From the NCBI GenBank assembly GCA_035502855.1, contig DATJTX010000022.1, forward strand, positions 1 to 64,000: a stretch of DNA of 64,000 bases, given 5' to 3'. Within the stretch, counting starts at the first letter, position 1. Each line of letters starts with the position of its first letter. The translations under genes were made by a program, and so were the position numbers. A model generated the notes under the pieces. That model saw only the letters and a list, made by a program, of their open reading frames with translations, did not search any database and was not told where the DNA came from. This document shows positions 7,683 to 15,439 of the stretch, piece by piece. Origin of the DNA: Candidatus Baltobacteraceae bacterium. Its GTDB lineage: Bacteria; Vulcanimicrobiota; Vulcanimicrobiia; Vulcanimicrobiales; Vulcanimicrobiaceae.

Positions 7683-9032
7683 ATGCTTCCCGGCATTGCC
7701 CTATCCGCGGTGCTCTTTACGGCGAGAATGGAGCATCGGATCGATGACCTCGGCACACAGCTCATCCAAGCCAAGCGCTCGCCCGGTTTTGCGCTCGGCG
7801 TCGTCGAGAACGGTCGTATCGTTTACACACGTGGATTCGGTTTTGCCGACCTCGCGCATCATCGCCGTTTCGATCCTTCGACCCAAACCTACGTCGGCTC
7901 GATCAGCAAACAGTTTACGGCGGCGGCGATCCTCTTGCTCGAACAGGACGGCAAACTCAAGCTCGACGATCCGGTTACCCGCTTCGTTCCAGAACTGTCG
8001 ATCGCCAAAGGCGTCACGATCCGCGAGCTGTTGAACCAAACCTCCGGGCTTCCCGACGAATCGCAAGCCGCAATCGACCAGGACCGCACCAAGAGCATCA
8101 AACTCGATCGCCTCGTCGCGGCGATGGATAAACTCAAACTCGTGGCAACGCCGGGCTCGCAATTCCGCTATAACAACTTCAACTACGCGATTGCCGGCCT
8201 GATCGTCGAACGGGCGAGCGGCGTCCCCCTCTCGGATTATCTGCAGCAGCATATCTTTCTGCCGCTGCTGATGAACCAAACCTTCTGCGCCGGCGATACC
8301 GGCATCTCGCCGCAGCACGCCGTCGGCTATACGGGAGCGCCCGGAGATTTCGAACGCACGAAGCCGTGGGATCCGGCTTGGCTCTTCGGCGACGGCGAGA
8401 TCGTCACCAACCTCTACGATCTCGCCAAGTGGGACATCGGTATGCCGCTGCTGCTGCGCGTCGACGCGGTGCGCGACATGTTCACGCCCACCGACGTCCC
8501 CGGAGCATTCCAATACGGTATGGGATGGGTGATCGACGAGCGCAACGGCCGGCCGTACATGTGGCACAACGGCGAGTTGGCCGGCTATCACGCGATGAAC
8601 GCGCTGCTGCCCGAAGATCACGTCGCGGTGATCGTCCTCGCCAACACCGACGATTTTCGTTCGCATGCGGTCATCGCGCCCGAGCAGGTCGCCGCCGAAG
8701 TTTTAGACATCGTCGCGCCGCCCGCGCGCACCCACATGGACAACACGATCGTCGCCCGCGCCAAAGAGTGGCTCACGCGCATTGCCGACCGGAAGATCGA
8801 TCGAACGCAGTTGACGCCGGCGTTCTCGGCCTATCTCACCGATGCGCTCGTAGCGCATGCGAATTTTGCGGCGCTAGGAAGGCCGCTGGACGTGATTCCG
8901 GTTGCGAGTTGGAGTGGAAACGATGGAAGTACGATCTACGAGTTCTTGGTCCGCTTTGAGCATGGAACCTATCATTATCGTTTCGGCCTGACGCCCGACG
9001 GAAAAATCAACGAACTTCTGCTGGTGCCGTAA
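7683..9032 (+). CDS. Serine hydrolase of the beta-lactamase class C / PBP4* family
   Basis: I take the ATG at 7683 (449 aa), 14 nt after the anti-sigma stop. The frame extends further 5' only by overlapping that gene. Motifs of the penicillin-binding fold appear in order: S-I-S-K (GSISKQFTAAAI) with the nucleophilic Ser; RYNNFNY supplying the Y-x-N motif; and WHNGELAGY supplying the third (H-x-G) motif. The N-terminus MLPGIALSAVLFTA may be a short signal. Relatives include esterases, D-aminopeptidases and cell-wall-modifying enzymes, so antibiotic hydrolysis should not be assumed. Position suggests it belongs to the sigma/anti-sigma transcription unit. Confidence 0.85.
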   Translation: MLPGIALSAVLFTARMEHRIDDLGTQLIQAKRSPGFALGVVENGRIVYTRGFGFADLAHHRRFDPSTQTYVGSISKQFTAAAILLLEQDGKLKLDDPVTRFVPELSIAKGVTIRELLNQTSGLPDESQAAIDQDRTKSIKLDRLVAAMDKLKLVATPGSQFRYNNFNYAIAGLIVERASGVPLSDYLQQHIFLPLLMNQTFCAGDTGISPQHAVGYTGAPGDFERTKPWDPAWLFGDGEIVTNLYDLAKWDIGMPLLLRVDAVRDMFTPTDVPGAFQYGMGWVIDERNGRPYMWHNGELAGYHAMNALLPEDHVAVIVLANTDDFRSHAVIAPEQVAAEVLDIVAPPARTHMDNTIVARAKEWLTRIADRKIDRTQLTPAFSAYLTDALVAHANFAALGRPLDVIPVASWSGNDGSTIYEFLVRFEHGTYHYRFGLTPDGKINELLLVP

Positions 9033-9059
9033 AACGATGAGATGACGCGATCGGGGCTT

Positions 9060-9353
9060 TTATTCGTCGCCGTCCGAGAGGCGGCGTCCGGTAGCTTCGA
9101 CCACTTTGCCCAGCATGGTTACGGCTTCGGCGCGGGTGGCGTTGCTGAACATGTAGCGCAGGCGCTCGTCGGCGTCTTCCACGATGAGCACTGCACGACG
9201 ACCGCAGCGAACCGACGCAATCAGCGATGACAAGTACGACTCATCTTCGGGAGCGAGCGCCGATTGATCGGTGTCGCCGCCAAATGAGCCTTGCTCCAGA
9301 AGACGCCGCAAAACGGCATCGATGTCGCGAGGTACTTCCACGTCTTCCTCCAT
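9060..9353 (-). CDS. Hypothetical acidic protein (97 aa)
   Basis: From ATG 9353 (an upstream TTG at 9368 is less likely) the product is MEEDVEVPRDIDAVLRRLLE and onwards. It has a predicted alpha/beta core containing SSLIASVRCGRRAVLIVEDADE and a C-terminal helix EAVTMLGKVVEATGRR. No signal peptide, membrane segment or recognised motif is visible. It is very acidic at both ends. It lies alone on the minus strand between the serine hydrolase and the Nudix gene (48 bp). The reading frame has codon use like its neighbours, so I think it is real, but the family is unknown. Confidence 0.55.
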   Translation of the reverse strand: MEEDVEVPRDIDAVLRRLLEQGSFGGDTDQSALAPEDESYLSSLIASVRCGRRAVLIVEDADERLRYMFSNATRAEAVTMLGKVVEATGRRLSDGDE

Positions 9354-9401
9354 GGTCAACGGCCGCAACGTGTATCGCGCGCTGCAGCCGTAACCCGTAC
9401 C

Positions 9402-9962
9402 TCAATTATCGGCACCCAGCGCCGCAAGTTCACCCCTTGAACCACGCATCCACGTCAAAGCAAGCAGAGTCTTGGCGTCTGCGATTTCACCTTGCCGCAC
9501 CAGTGCCCACGCTTGCTCGATTGTAAAGTTTCGAGCAGCGATCCGCTCGTCGTCATCGAGGTTCTGCCTACCGGCCGTAAGTGCGTCGGCGTGTATGAAA
9601 TGCATGATCTCGTCGCAGAATCCGGGCGTCATATACAAGCTTCCAAGCAGGCGCGCCGCCGCCGCCCGGTAGCCCGTTTCCTCGGCCAGTTCGCGCAGGG
9701 CGCCCTCGAGGACGCTCTCGCCGGGATCGGCCGTGCCGGCTGGGATTTCCCACAATTCGCGCCGCACCGGATGACGGTATTGCCGGACCAGCACCAGCTC
9801 GTCCGGCGAGGGCGTCGCGATCAGGGCGTATGAGCCGCGATGTTCGACCACGTCGACGCTCGCTCTCGCACCGTCGGCGAACTCGATCTCGTCGGTGCGA
9901 ACGCGAAAAACCCGACCCTCGAAGCGCTCGTGCGACGAGATGACTTGGGGCGTGTCGTCCAT
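9402..9962 (-). CDS. nudF: Nudix hydrolase, ADP-ribose pyrophosphatase type
   Basis: This 186-aa protein has a full Nudix box: G76-x5-E82-x7-R90-E91-L92-x-E94-E95-x-G97. The preceding segment VVEHRGSYALIA and VRQYRHPVRRELWEIPAGTA is typical of the NudF/ADP-ribose pyrophosphatase subgroup, as is the later LGSLYMTPGFCDE. Such enzymes cleave ADP-ribose to AMP and ribose-5-phosphate, limiting non-enzymatic ADP-ribosylation. The start ATG at 9962 is divergent from a small membrane-protein frame at 9975. The subgroup rests on sequence context; activity on ADP-sugars is inferred. Confidence 0.88.
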   Translation of the reverse strand: MDDTPQVISSHERFEGRVFRVRTDEIEFADGARASVDVVEHRGSYALIATPSPDELVLVRQYRHPVRRELWEIPAGTADPGESVLEGALRELAEETGYRAAAARLLGSLYMTPGFCDEIMHFIHADALTAGRQNLDDDERIAARNFTIEQAWALVRQGEIADAKTLLALTWMRGSRGELAALGADN

Positions 9963-9974
9963 AAACTCTCCTTA

Positions 9975-10169
9975 GTGTGGCATAAGCGCTCATCGATTGT
10001 CGCCGAAATCGCGTGGCTCGCGTACTTCTTCGCGATTTTTGTCGTCCTCGTCTACGCGTTCAATATCTTCGTCGTTCCGCATCACTTCAACGATAAAATC
10101 GCCGACGTGCTAGCGGCCGTCATTGCGGCGCTCGTAATGATCGCTACCAGGGCGCGATGGCGACGCTGA
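9975..10169 (+). CDS. Small membrane protein (64 aa), tentative
   Basis: A GTG at 9975 opens a frame (V-W-H-K-R-S-S-I-V-A-E-I-A-W) with one long hydrophobic segment (LAYFFAIFVVLVYAFNIFVV). A second, shorter segment follows (IADVLAAVIAALVMIA). It overlaps the start of the rRNA methyltransferase gene by 13 nt, which suggests coupling. The frame continues upstream without a stop into the Nudix gene's opposite strand, so its start is uncertain. No family is recognised; a two-span membrane peptide is all that can be said. Confidence 0.45.
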   Translation: MWHKRSSIVAEIAWLAYFFAIFVVLVYAFNIFVVPHHFNDKIADVLAAVIAALVMIATRARWRR

Positions 10170-10969
10170 CCGGCGCGCATGCCGAACGCGTCCAACGCGT
10201 TCGCGAGTTGCAAAGCGTAAAGGGCCGCAAAGAGCACCGACGTTTCGCGTTCGAGGGACCGACCCTGCTCCAAGAGGCGCTCCGCAGCCACGTCCCGATC
10301 GAAGAACTCTACGTCACCGAACCGGTGCTGGAGGGCAACGCCCTCGTCCGGGAACTCGACGAACGCGGCGTCCCGGTCTACGTGGTCGACGATCGGACGC
10401 TACGAAAGATTTCCGACCTCGAGACGCCGACCGGCCTGGTGGCCGTGGCTCGGCAGCAGACGAGCAACGTGGACGCGCTTTTGAAGGGACCGCTGGTCCT
10501 GGCCCTGGCCGATTTGAACGATCCCGGGAACGTGGGCGCGCTGGTGCGCTCGGCGCAGGCCTTCGGCGCCAGCGGCGTCGTGCACGGAAACCTCGGGGTG
10601 GACCCCTATCACCCCAAAGTCGTGCGCGGGGCGATGGGCTCGATCTTCCGGCTGCCCCATGCGATCGCGTCCGCCGGCGACTTCATGGCCGCGGCGCGAG
10701 CCGCCGGCTTCAGCGTGCTGGGCCTGGCCGCCGGGGCGCCGGACCTCGAGCGGGTCGAGGTGCGGACGCCGGCCGTCCTCATCGTGGGGCACGAACGCCG
10801 GGGGCTTGGTCTCTGGCAGCTTCCCGGGGTCCGGTTGGCCGGAATCCCCATGAACGAGGGGGCAGAATCGCTCAATGCCGCGGTAGCCGGGTCGGTTGCT
10901 TTGTACGTGGTCGCTCGGCGTTGTCAAGAGAGTCTCGCAGGGCCGAAAAGTCAAGACTACCCGCACTAA
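10157..10969 (+). CDS. SpoU/TrmH-family RNA 2'-O-ribose methyltransferase (RlmB-like)
   Basis: This 270-aa protein has an N-terminal substrate-binding part (SVKGRKEHRRFAFEGPTLL, the L30e-like SpoU_sub_bind domain). A SPOUT knot domain follows, with the three SpoU motifs in order: DLNDPGNVGALVRSAQAFG (motif 1), VLIVGHERRGL (motif 2) and IPMNEGAESLNAAVAGSVAL (motif 3). The family methylates ribose 2'-OH in 23S rRNA (the RlmB site, G2251 in E. coli) or in tRNA, using SAM. The target cannot be decided from sequence. Placement just before yqzL-pheST fits the common rlmB/tsnR-pheST neighbourhood. The C-terminal tail after ALYVVARR is poorly conserved. Confidence 0.88.
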   Translation: MATLTGAHAERVQRVRELQSVKGRKEHRRFAFEGPTLLQEALRSHVPIEELYVTEPVLEGNALVRELDERGVPVYVVDDRTLRKISDLETPTGLVAVARQQTSNVDALLKGPLVLALADLNDPGNVGALVRSAQAFGASGVVHGNLGVDPYHPKVVRGAMGSIFRLPHAIASAGDFMAAARAAGFSVLGLAAGAPDLERVEVRTPAVLIVGHERRGLGLWQLPGVRLAGIPMNEGAESLNAAVAGSVALYVVARRCQESLAGPKSQDYPH

Positions 10970-10977
10970 AAGTCGCA

Positions 10978-10986
10978 TGGTACAAT
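10978..10986 (+). promoter_or_regulatory. Extended -10 promoter ahead of yqzL-pheST
   Basis: TGGTACAAT is an extended -10 (TGn plus TACAAT). It lies 9 nt after the methyltransferase stop and about 58 nt before the small YqzL-like gene. No good -35 is present at 17 bp. Transcription would start near 10993 and give a leader of about 50 nt. Confidence 0.45.
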
Positions 10987-11043
10987 CTCGACATTCCAAT
11001 GGTTTTAGGCCGCTCCGCGCCTGGAAGGAGACGTCAGCAAGCA

Positions 11044-11145
11044 ATGGCAACCAGCGATCTCTTCTGGAGACTTTTCGCCCAAACGGGCTCGATCAGCGCC
11101 TATCTGGCCTACCGTCGGATCGATCCGGTGCCAAGCCCAAGCTGA
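11044..11145 (+). CDS. YqzL-like small peptide (33 aa)
   Basis: ATG 11044 encodes a 33-aa peptide starting MATSDLFWRLFAQTGSISAY and ending LAYRRIDPVPSPS. The F-W-x-L-F-x-Q-T-G-S-I-x-A-Y-L pattern matches the short YqzL family known from Firmicutes (typical form: F-W-x-x-F-x-x-T-G-x-I-x-x-Y-L). A purine-rich GGAAGGAG lies about 14 nt upstream, rather far for an SD. It sits between the SpoU methyltransferase and pheS and is probably transcribed with pheST. The family has no established function. At this length the identification rests on a single motif. Confidence 0.65.
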   Translation: MATSDLFWRLFAQTGSISAYLAYRRIDPVPSPS

Positions 11146-11171
11146 CCAAGAAGTAAGCGTCCAGTTCCCGA

Positions 11172-11200
11172 AAGCGCCCGGTATATGCAGCCGGGCGCTT
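11172..11200 (+). promoter_or_regulatory. Hairpin holding the pheS start codon in its loop
   Basis: AAGCGCCCGG (11172-11181) pairs perfectly with CCGGGCGCTT (11191-11200), leaving a 9-nt loop TATATGCAG. The putative pheS ATG (11185-11187) lies in that loop. No SD precedes it, and no U-tract follows, so this is not a classic terminator. It may control pheS translation. Alternatively pheS could start at the in-frame TTG (11206) and the hairpin belong to the leader. Confidence 0.6.
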
Positions 11201-12231
11201 CGAATTTGGAAACCCAACTGAACGATTTCCGCCTCCGCTTCAGCGCGGCGGTCACCCAAGCAGCCGACGAACGCGAACTCGACGCCGCGCGCGTCGCGTT
11301 TCTCGGCCGCAGCGGCGAAGTAACGCTGCTGCGCCGCGGCATCGGACGGCTCGAGCCGGCGCAGCGCCGCGATGCCGGGATGCTGATCAATCGCGCGGTC
11401 GAGCAGATGGAAGACGAGCTTGCGAACGCGCAAGCACGCCTGCAAAACCGCGAGTTCGAGAGCGACCTCGCGCAACGCATCGACGTCACGTTTCCCGCGA
11501 TTCCGGCCACGCTCGGAACGATTCATCCGATTCGACGCGTGCTGCGCGACGCGGCTTCGTATTTCGAGCGGCGCGGATTTGCGGTGGTACTCGGCCCGGA
11601 AATCGAACCGGACTATTACAACTTCGACGCGCTGAACATTCCAGCCGGCCATCCCGCCCGCGAAGGCTTCGACTCGTTTTTCATCACCGAAACACTGCTG
11701 CTGCGGCCGCACACCTCGCCGATGCAGATCCGTACGATGCAAACCTATCGCCCGCCGATCGCCATCGTGGCGCCGGGGCGCTGCTACCGGCGCGACGCGG
11801 TCGATGCGCGCCACCTCTTTCAGTTCAATCAAATCGAAGGGCTGCTGGTGGCCGAAGGCATCCATTTCGGGCACCTCAAAGGCATGCTCACCGGCATGTG
11901 CCGCGAGCTCTTCGGCGAGGATCAATCGGTCCGTTTCCGGCCGTCGTTCTTTCCATTCACCGAACCGAGCGCGGAATTCGACACCACCTGTCCCAAGTGC
12001 AAGGGGCGGTCGGAATCGTGCAACATGTGCGGCGGTTCGGGCTGGATCGAACTCGGCGGTTCGGGCATGGTTCATCCCAACGTCCTGCACGAAGTTGGGT
12101 ACGACACCGGCGTGTACACCGGCTGGGCGTTCGGCTTCGGCATCGAACGGATCGCGCTCGCGCGCTACGAAATCGATGACATCCGCCGCTTCGTCGAAAG
12201 CGATCCCGATTTCTTGGCCCAACTCGCTTAA
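11185..12231 (+). CDS. pheS: Phenylalanyl-tRNA synthetase alpha subunit
   Basis: This 348-aa protein is the catalytic subunit of the (alpha-beta)2 enzyme that charges tRNA-Phe in the cytoplasm. The N-terminal coiled coil spans about residues 5-95 (LDAARVAFLGRSGEVTLL). The class II core follows: HPIRRVLRDAASYF, motif 2 region (GRCYRRDAVDARHLFQFNQI), FRPSFFPFTEPSAEFD, a Cys-rich insertion (CPKCKG...CNMCGG, common in many bacterial PheS), and motif 3 (GFGIERIALARYEIDDIR). The length is typical. The start is uncertain because of the hairpin at 11172-11200. pheT follows after 12 nt. Confidence 0.95.
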   Translation: MQPGASNLETQLNDFRLRFSAAVTQAADERELDAARVAFLGRSGEVTLLRRGIGRLEPAQRRDAGMLINRAVEQMEDELANAQARLQNREFESDLAQRIDVTFPAIPATLGTIHPIRRVLRDAASYFERRGFAVVLGPEIEPDYYNFDALNIPAGHPAREGFDSFFITETLLLRPHTSPMQIRTMQTYRPPIAIVAPGRCYRRDAVDARHLFQFNQIEGLLVAEGIHFGHLKGMLTGMCRELFGEDQSVRFRPSFFPFTEPSAEFDTTCPKCKGRSESCNMCGGSGWIELGGSGMVHPNVLHEVGYDTGVYTGWAFGFGIERIALARYEIDDIRRFVESDPDFLAQLA

Positions 12232-12243
12232 GAAGGTTGTTGA

Positions 12244-14604
12244 GTGCGCGTTCCAATCTCGTGGTTGCGTGAATACGTTGACCTCCCGGGCGACGCGCAA
12301 GCGATCGCCGATCGCTTGGCGATGCTCGGTTTTCCGGTCGCGGAAATCATCCGCCGGCCGGCGATCAGCGGTGTCGTCGTCGGCAAGATCGCCGCGCTCG
12401 AGAAGCATCCCAACGCCGACCGTCTGCAGGTCGGTTCGATCGACGTCGGCGCCCGCAATCCGCTCACCATTGCCACGGCCGCGACGAACGTTGCCGCCGG
12501 ACAGACGATCGCGGTCGCGACGATCGGAGCAAAGCTGCCGTTGCTCACAATCGAGCCGCGCAAGATGCGCGGTATCGATTCCCAAGGGATGATGATCTCC
12601 GCCGACGAGCTCGCGCTGCCGGCGGAATGGTTCGAAGACGGCATCATGCAGCTCGACGCCGGCACGCCGCTCGGTACCGACGTCGTCGAGCTCTTCGGAC
12701 TGCGCGACGACGTGCTCGACGTCGAGATCACCAGCAATCGCGTCGACGCGATGGCCGTAATCGGCCTCGCGCGCGAGCTGGCGGCCTCGTACGGCGTGCC
12801 GCTTCGGCTGCCTTCGTTCCAAAATCCGGGCGTGGACGACGATCCGACGCCGCCGAGCGTGCAGATCGAATCGCCCGACTGCACGCGGTTCATCGCGCAA
12901 CGCTTCGAGAGCATCGCGGTCGCGCCGGCGCCGGCTTGGGTACGCGTGCGCCTCGCCCTATGCGGGCAGCGCCCGATCAACAATTTGGTCGACGTGTCGA
13001 ACTACGTGATGTTCGAAACCGGTCAGCCGCTGCATTTTTACGACGAGCGGGAGGTCGCGCAGCGGCGCTTCGTCGTGCGCGACGCGCGCGCGGACGAGAA
13101 ACTGGTGACGCTCGACGGCGTCGAGCGCACGTTGAACGAGCAGATGCTGGTGATCGCCGATACCCGCCGCGCGCTCGGCCTTGCCGGATTGATGGGCGGC
13201 GAGACGAGCGAAGTGCGCGATTCGACGCGCGGGATCATTCTCGAATCCGCCAACTTCAACGGCGCACGCGTGCGCCGGATGTCGAGCGCGCTCGGACTGC
13301 GCACCGAGGCCTCGTCGCGGCATGAAAAGGCGCCGGCGCCGATTCTTGCCGATATCGGAGCCGCGCGCGCGGCCCAACTGCTGGTCGGGTTGGGCGCGCA
13401 CGCATTTGCCCCGCAGATCTTCGGTGAGCGGCTGCCGCAGCCGGCGACGATCGAGTTGAGGCGCGGTGAGGTCGCGCGCCTACTCGGACTCGACTTGTCC
13501 ACCGAGCGCATCGCGCGGCATCTGCAACTGCTCGGGTGCGCGACCAAGGCGAACGATGAGACGATTGCGGTCACGGTGCCGGCGTGGCGGCGTGATCTGA
13601 TCATTCCGGCCGACTTGGTCGAAGAAGTGGCGCGGATGGAGGGTTATGACGCGATCGAAGCGGTCGAGCCGCAGATACCGGCCCATGCGATTACGAGCGC
13701 GGAGTACGCGCTCGAGAACAAGCTCGCATCCGCGCTGGCTGCGCTCGGCTACCATGAGATCGTGACCTACGCGCTGCAAGGCAGCGCGCTGTTGACGCGC
13801 GTCGAGCGCTCCGGTCTGGCGCCGAGCCATCGAATCGTGCACGTGCTCAATCCTCTGACCGAAGAGCAGCGCGTTTTGCGTTGGGCGCTGGGTCCGGGGA
13901 TGTTCGAGTATTTCGCTAGAATCGATCGGCCGTACCGCGTCTTCGAGTTGGGTCACGTCTTCACGTTGGACGAGGGCGTCCTGCCGACCGAAGCTCCGGC
14001 GGTTGCGTTCGGCTTCGCCGCCGAGCCGCTCGACGAACCCCCCTGGCACGACACGCACTTTCTGCACTTGAAGGGCGACGTCGAAGCGCTGATCCGCGCG
14101 ATCAGCGGCGTCGAGGTCGAGACCACGCGCGACGCTCGCAGCGGATTTCATCCCGGTAAGAGCGCGGTCGCGATGTGGAGAGGTCAGGAGGTCGCCGCAT
14201 TCGGCAAGATCGATCCGCGTTTGAGCCGAGCCTTCGACGCGCGGCTCCCGCTCTACATGTGCTCGATCTATCTCGATAAGATTCCGGAGTATCAGCGGCC
14301 GGTCTACCGTCCGCCGTCGCGCTATCCGTCGACCTATCGCGATTTGGCGATCGCCGTCGGTCTCGACGTCGACGCGGAACGCATCGGCGCGGTCGTACGT
14401 TCCGCTATTGGCGAGCTGTGCACCGGCGTGCGCGTCTTCGACGAGTATCGCGGCCCACAAGCCGGTGAAGGGCGCAAGAGCATCGCGGTGCGCGCGACCA
14501 TGCGGCGCTACGACGGCACGATAACCGACGAAGAAGCCGACGCCGCGATCGCGCGGGCCGTCGAAGCGGTACGCAACGAATTGGGAGGTACGATCCGCCG
14601 GTGA
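12244..14604 (+). CDS. pheT: Phenylalanyl-tRNA synthetase beta subunit
   Basis: This 786-aa protein starts at GTG 12244. The domains are in canonical order. B1 comes first (MRVPISWLREYVDLP). The EMAP/tRNA-binding OB fold follows at about 40-150 (VVVGKIAALEKHPNADRLQV). B3/B4 lies at about 205-380 and carries the editing region. B5 is at about 400-470 (RGEVARLLGLDLSTERIARH). The catalytic-like core comes next, with the C-terminal ferredoxin-fold anticodon-binding domain at about 690-786 (PPSRYPSTYRDLAIAV). It pairs with PheS to recognise tRNA-Phe and proofread Tyr. Its stop overlaps the next gene's GTG by 4 nt (GTGA). Confidence 0.95.
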   Translation: MRVPISWLREYVDLPGDAQAIADRLAMLGFPVAEIIRRPAISGVVVGKIAALEKHPNADRLQVGSIDVGARNPLTIATAATNVAAGQTIAVATIGAKLPLLTIEPRKMRGIDSQGMMISADELALPAEWFEDGIMQLDAGTPLGTDVVELFGLRDDVLDVEITSNRVDAMAVIGLARELAASYGVPLRLPSFQNPGVDDDPTPPSVQIESPDCTRFIAQRFESIAVAPAPAWVRVRLALCGQRPINNLVDVSNYVMFETGQPLHFYDEREVAQRRFVVRDARADEKLVTLDGVERTLNEQMLVIADTRRALGLAGLMGGETSEVRDSTRGIILESANFNGARVRRMSSALGLRTEASSRHEKAPAPILADIGAARAAQLLVGLGAHAFAPQIFGERLPQPATIELRRGEVARLLGLDLSTERIARHLQLLGCATKANDETIAVTVPAWRRDLIIPADLVEEVARMEGYDAIEAVEPQIPAHAITSAEYALENKLASALAALGYHEIVTYALQGSALLTRVERSGLAPSHRIVHVLNPLTEEQRVLRWALGPGMFEYFARIDRPYRVFELGHVFTLDEGVLPTEAPAVAFGFAAEPLDEPPWHDTHFLHLKGDVEALIRAISGVEVETTRDARSGFHPGKSAVAMWRGQEVAAFGKIDPRLSRAFDARLPLYMCSIYLDKIPEYQRPVYRPPSRYPSTYRDLAIAVGLDVDAERIGAVVRSAIGELCTGVRVFDEYRGPQAGEGRKSIAVRATMRRYDGTITDEEADAAIARAVEAVRNELGGTIRR

Positions 14605-15143
14605 TCCTCGGCATCCCCTGGCCCGACATCCTGATCGCCGTGGTTCTGCTGATCTCGGCGTTCAAGGGCTTCTCGCGCGGTTTCGTATCCGAGCTCGGCG
14701 GCGCGGTGGCGGTGGTGGCGGCACTGATCACGCCGTGGTATTACAACGGCTCGTTCGATCCGTGGATCGAAAGCGTCACGCATCTCGGCGCCGGATCGGC
14801 GCACGTGATCGGCATGTTTCTGTGCGGTTTCATCACCTATGCGATGGTGCTCGCGATCGCCTGGGTGCTCAATCGCTTCGCCAAACTTCCGCTGCTCAAC
14901 ATCGGCAATTCGCTTGGCGGCGCGGCGATCGGCTTCGCGAAGGGTGCGGTGCTGATCTGGCTCGTGCTCTTCATCGCGCTCTTCTTTCCGCTCTCGCGGG
15001 ACATCCGGGGCGATCTGCATCAGTCGCGACTCGCGCCGTATTTCGTACAGCCCGATCCGAGGATCGACGGCGTGATCGAGTCGATGATTCCGTGGTTCGC
15101 ACGTCCTGCGCTCTGGCCGTACTTCCACCGCCACCACCTGTAG
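14601..15143 (+). CDS. CvpA family membrane protein
   Basis: This 180-aa protein has four hydrophobic segments (about 8-28, 32-50, 66-88 and 110-132). The N-terminal signature PDILIAVVLLISAFKGFSRG fits the CvpA family (D-x-x-I-x-x-x-x-x-x-x-G-x-x-x-G), as does the internal GGAAIGFAKGAVLIWL. CvpA is linked to colicin V production and envelope maintenance, with unclear chemistry. It begins with a GTG overlapping the pheT stop by 4 nt, so it is translated with pheST; CvpA-type genes often sit beside housekeeping genes like this. MITE copy 2 begins 27 bp past its stop. Confidence 0.85.
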   Translation: MILGIPWPDILIAVVLLISAFKGFSRGFVSELGGAVAVVAALITPWYYNGSFDPWIESVTHLGAGSAHVIGMFLCGFITYAMVLAIAWVLNRFAKLPLLNIGNSLGGAAIGFAKGAVLIWLVLFIALFFPLSRDIRGDLHQSRLAPYFVQPDPRIDGVIESMIPWFARPALWPYFHRHHL

Positions 15144-15170
15144 ACGGGCTCATCGGCCGAGCCGTTCTAG

Positions 15171-15439
15171 GGAAGCTCTGAAGAAGTCCATGCACCGATC
15201 GTTATGGCCCCGATGGTCGCAGACCCGAGGAGTCGGCGAGGGAGCATAGCCGGGGTGTTCTGTGACCGAGCCGACGACGATGGAGATGCGCCATCGCGGC
15301 CATAACCCTTCGGGCAAAGGCATTTTCCGGTGCGGGTCTTCGTTGCCACAGAGCGCGTTGCTATGCTCCCTCGGATGCGCCTCGATTCGCACCGGAAAAT
15401 GCTCCTTGCGATCGGTACAGCGACTTCTTCAGAGCTTCC
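15171..15439 (-). mobile_element. MITE-like element, copy 2 (269 bp, inverted relative to copy 1)
   Basis: The same 18-bp terminal repeats as copy 1 bound this element, and CTAG flanks both sides (15167-15170 and 15440-15443), a perfect 4-bp target duplication. Read on the minus strand it matches copy 1 almost base for base. It lacks 9 bp (ACCGAGGAT in copy 1, 5831-5839) and has a few substitutions. Here the first hairpin stem is an unbroken 15 bp (GCATTTTCCGGTGCG). The CTAG duplication fits the YTAR target class of IS5-group elements. The minus-strand gene at 15429 ends with a TGA that lies inside the terminal repeat. Confidence 0.88.

Noticed and set aside
7683-9032. Antibiotic-resistance beta-lactamase
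   Set aside because: S-x-x-K, Y-x-N and H-x-G motifs are shared by many non-lactamase esterases and peptidases; nothing specific for lactamases is visible.
11160-11210. Hairpin before pheS as an intrinsic terminator
   Set aside because: No T-run follows, and a terminator here would cut off pheS from the promoter at 10978.
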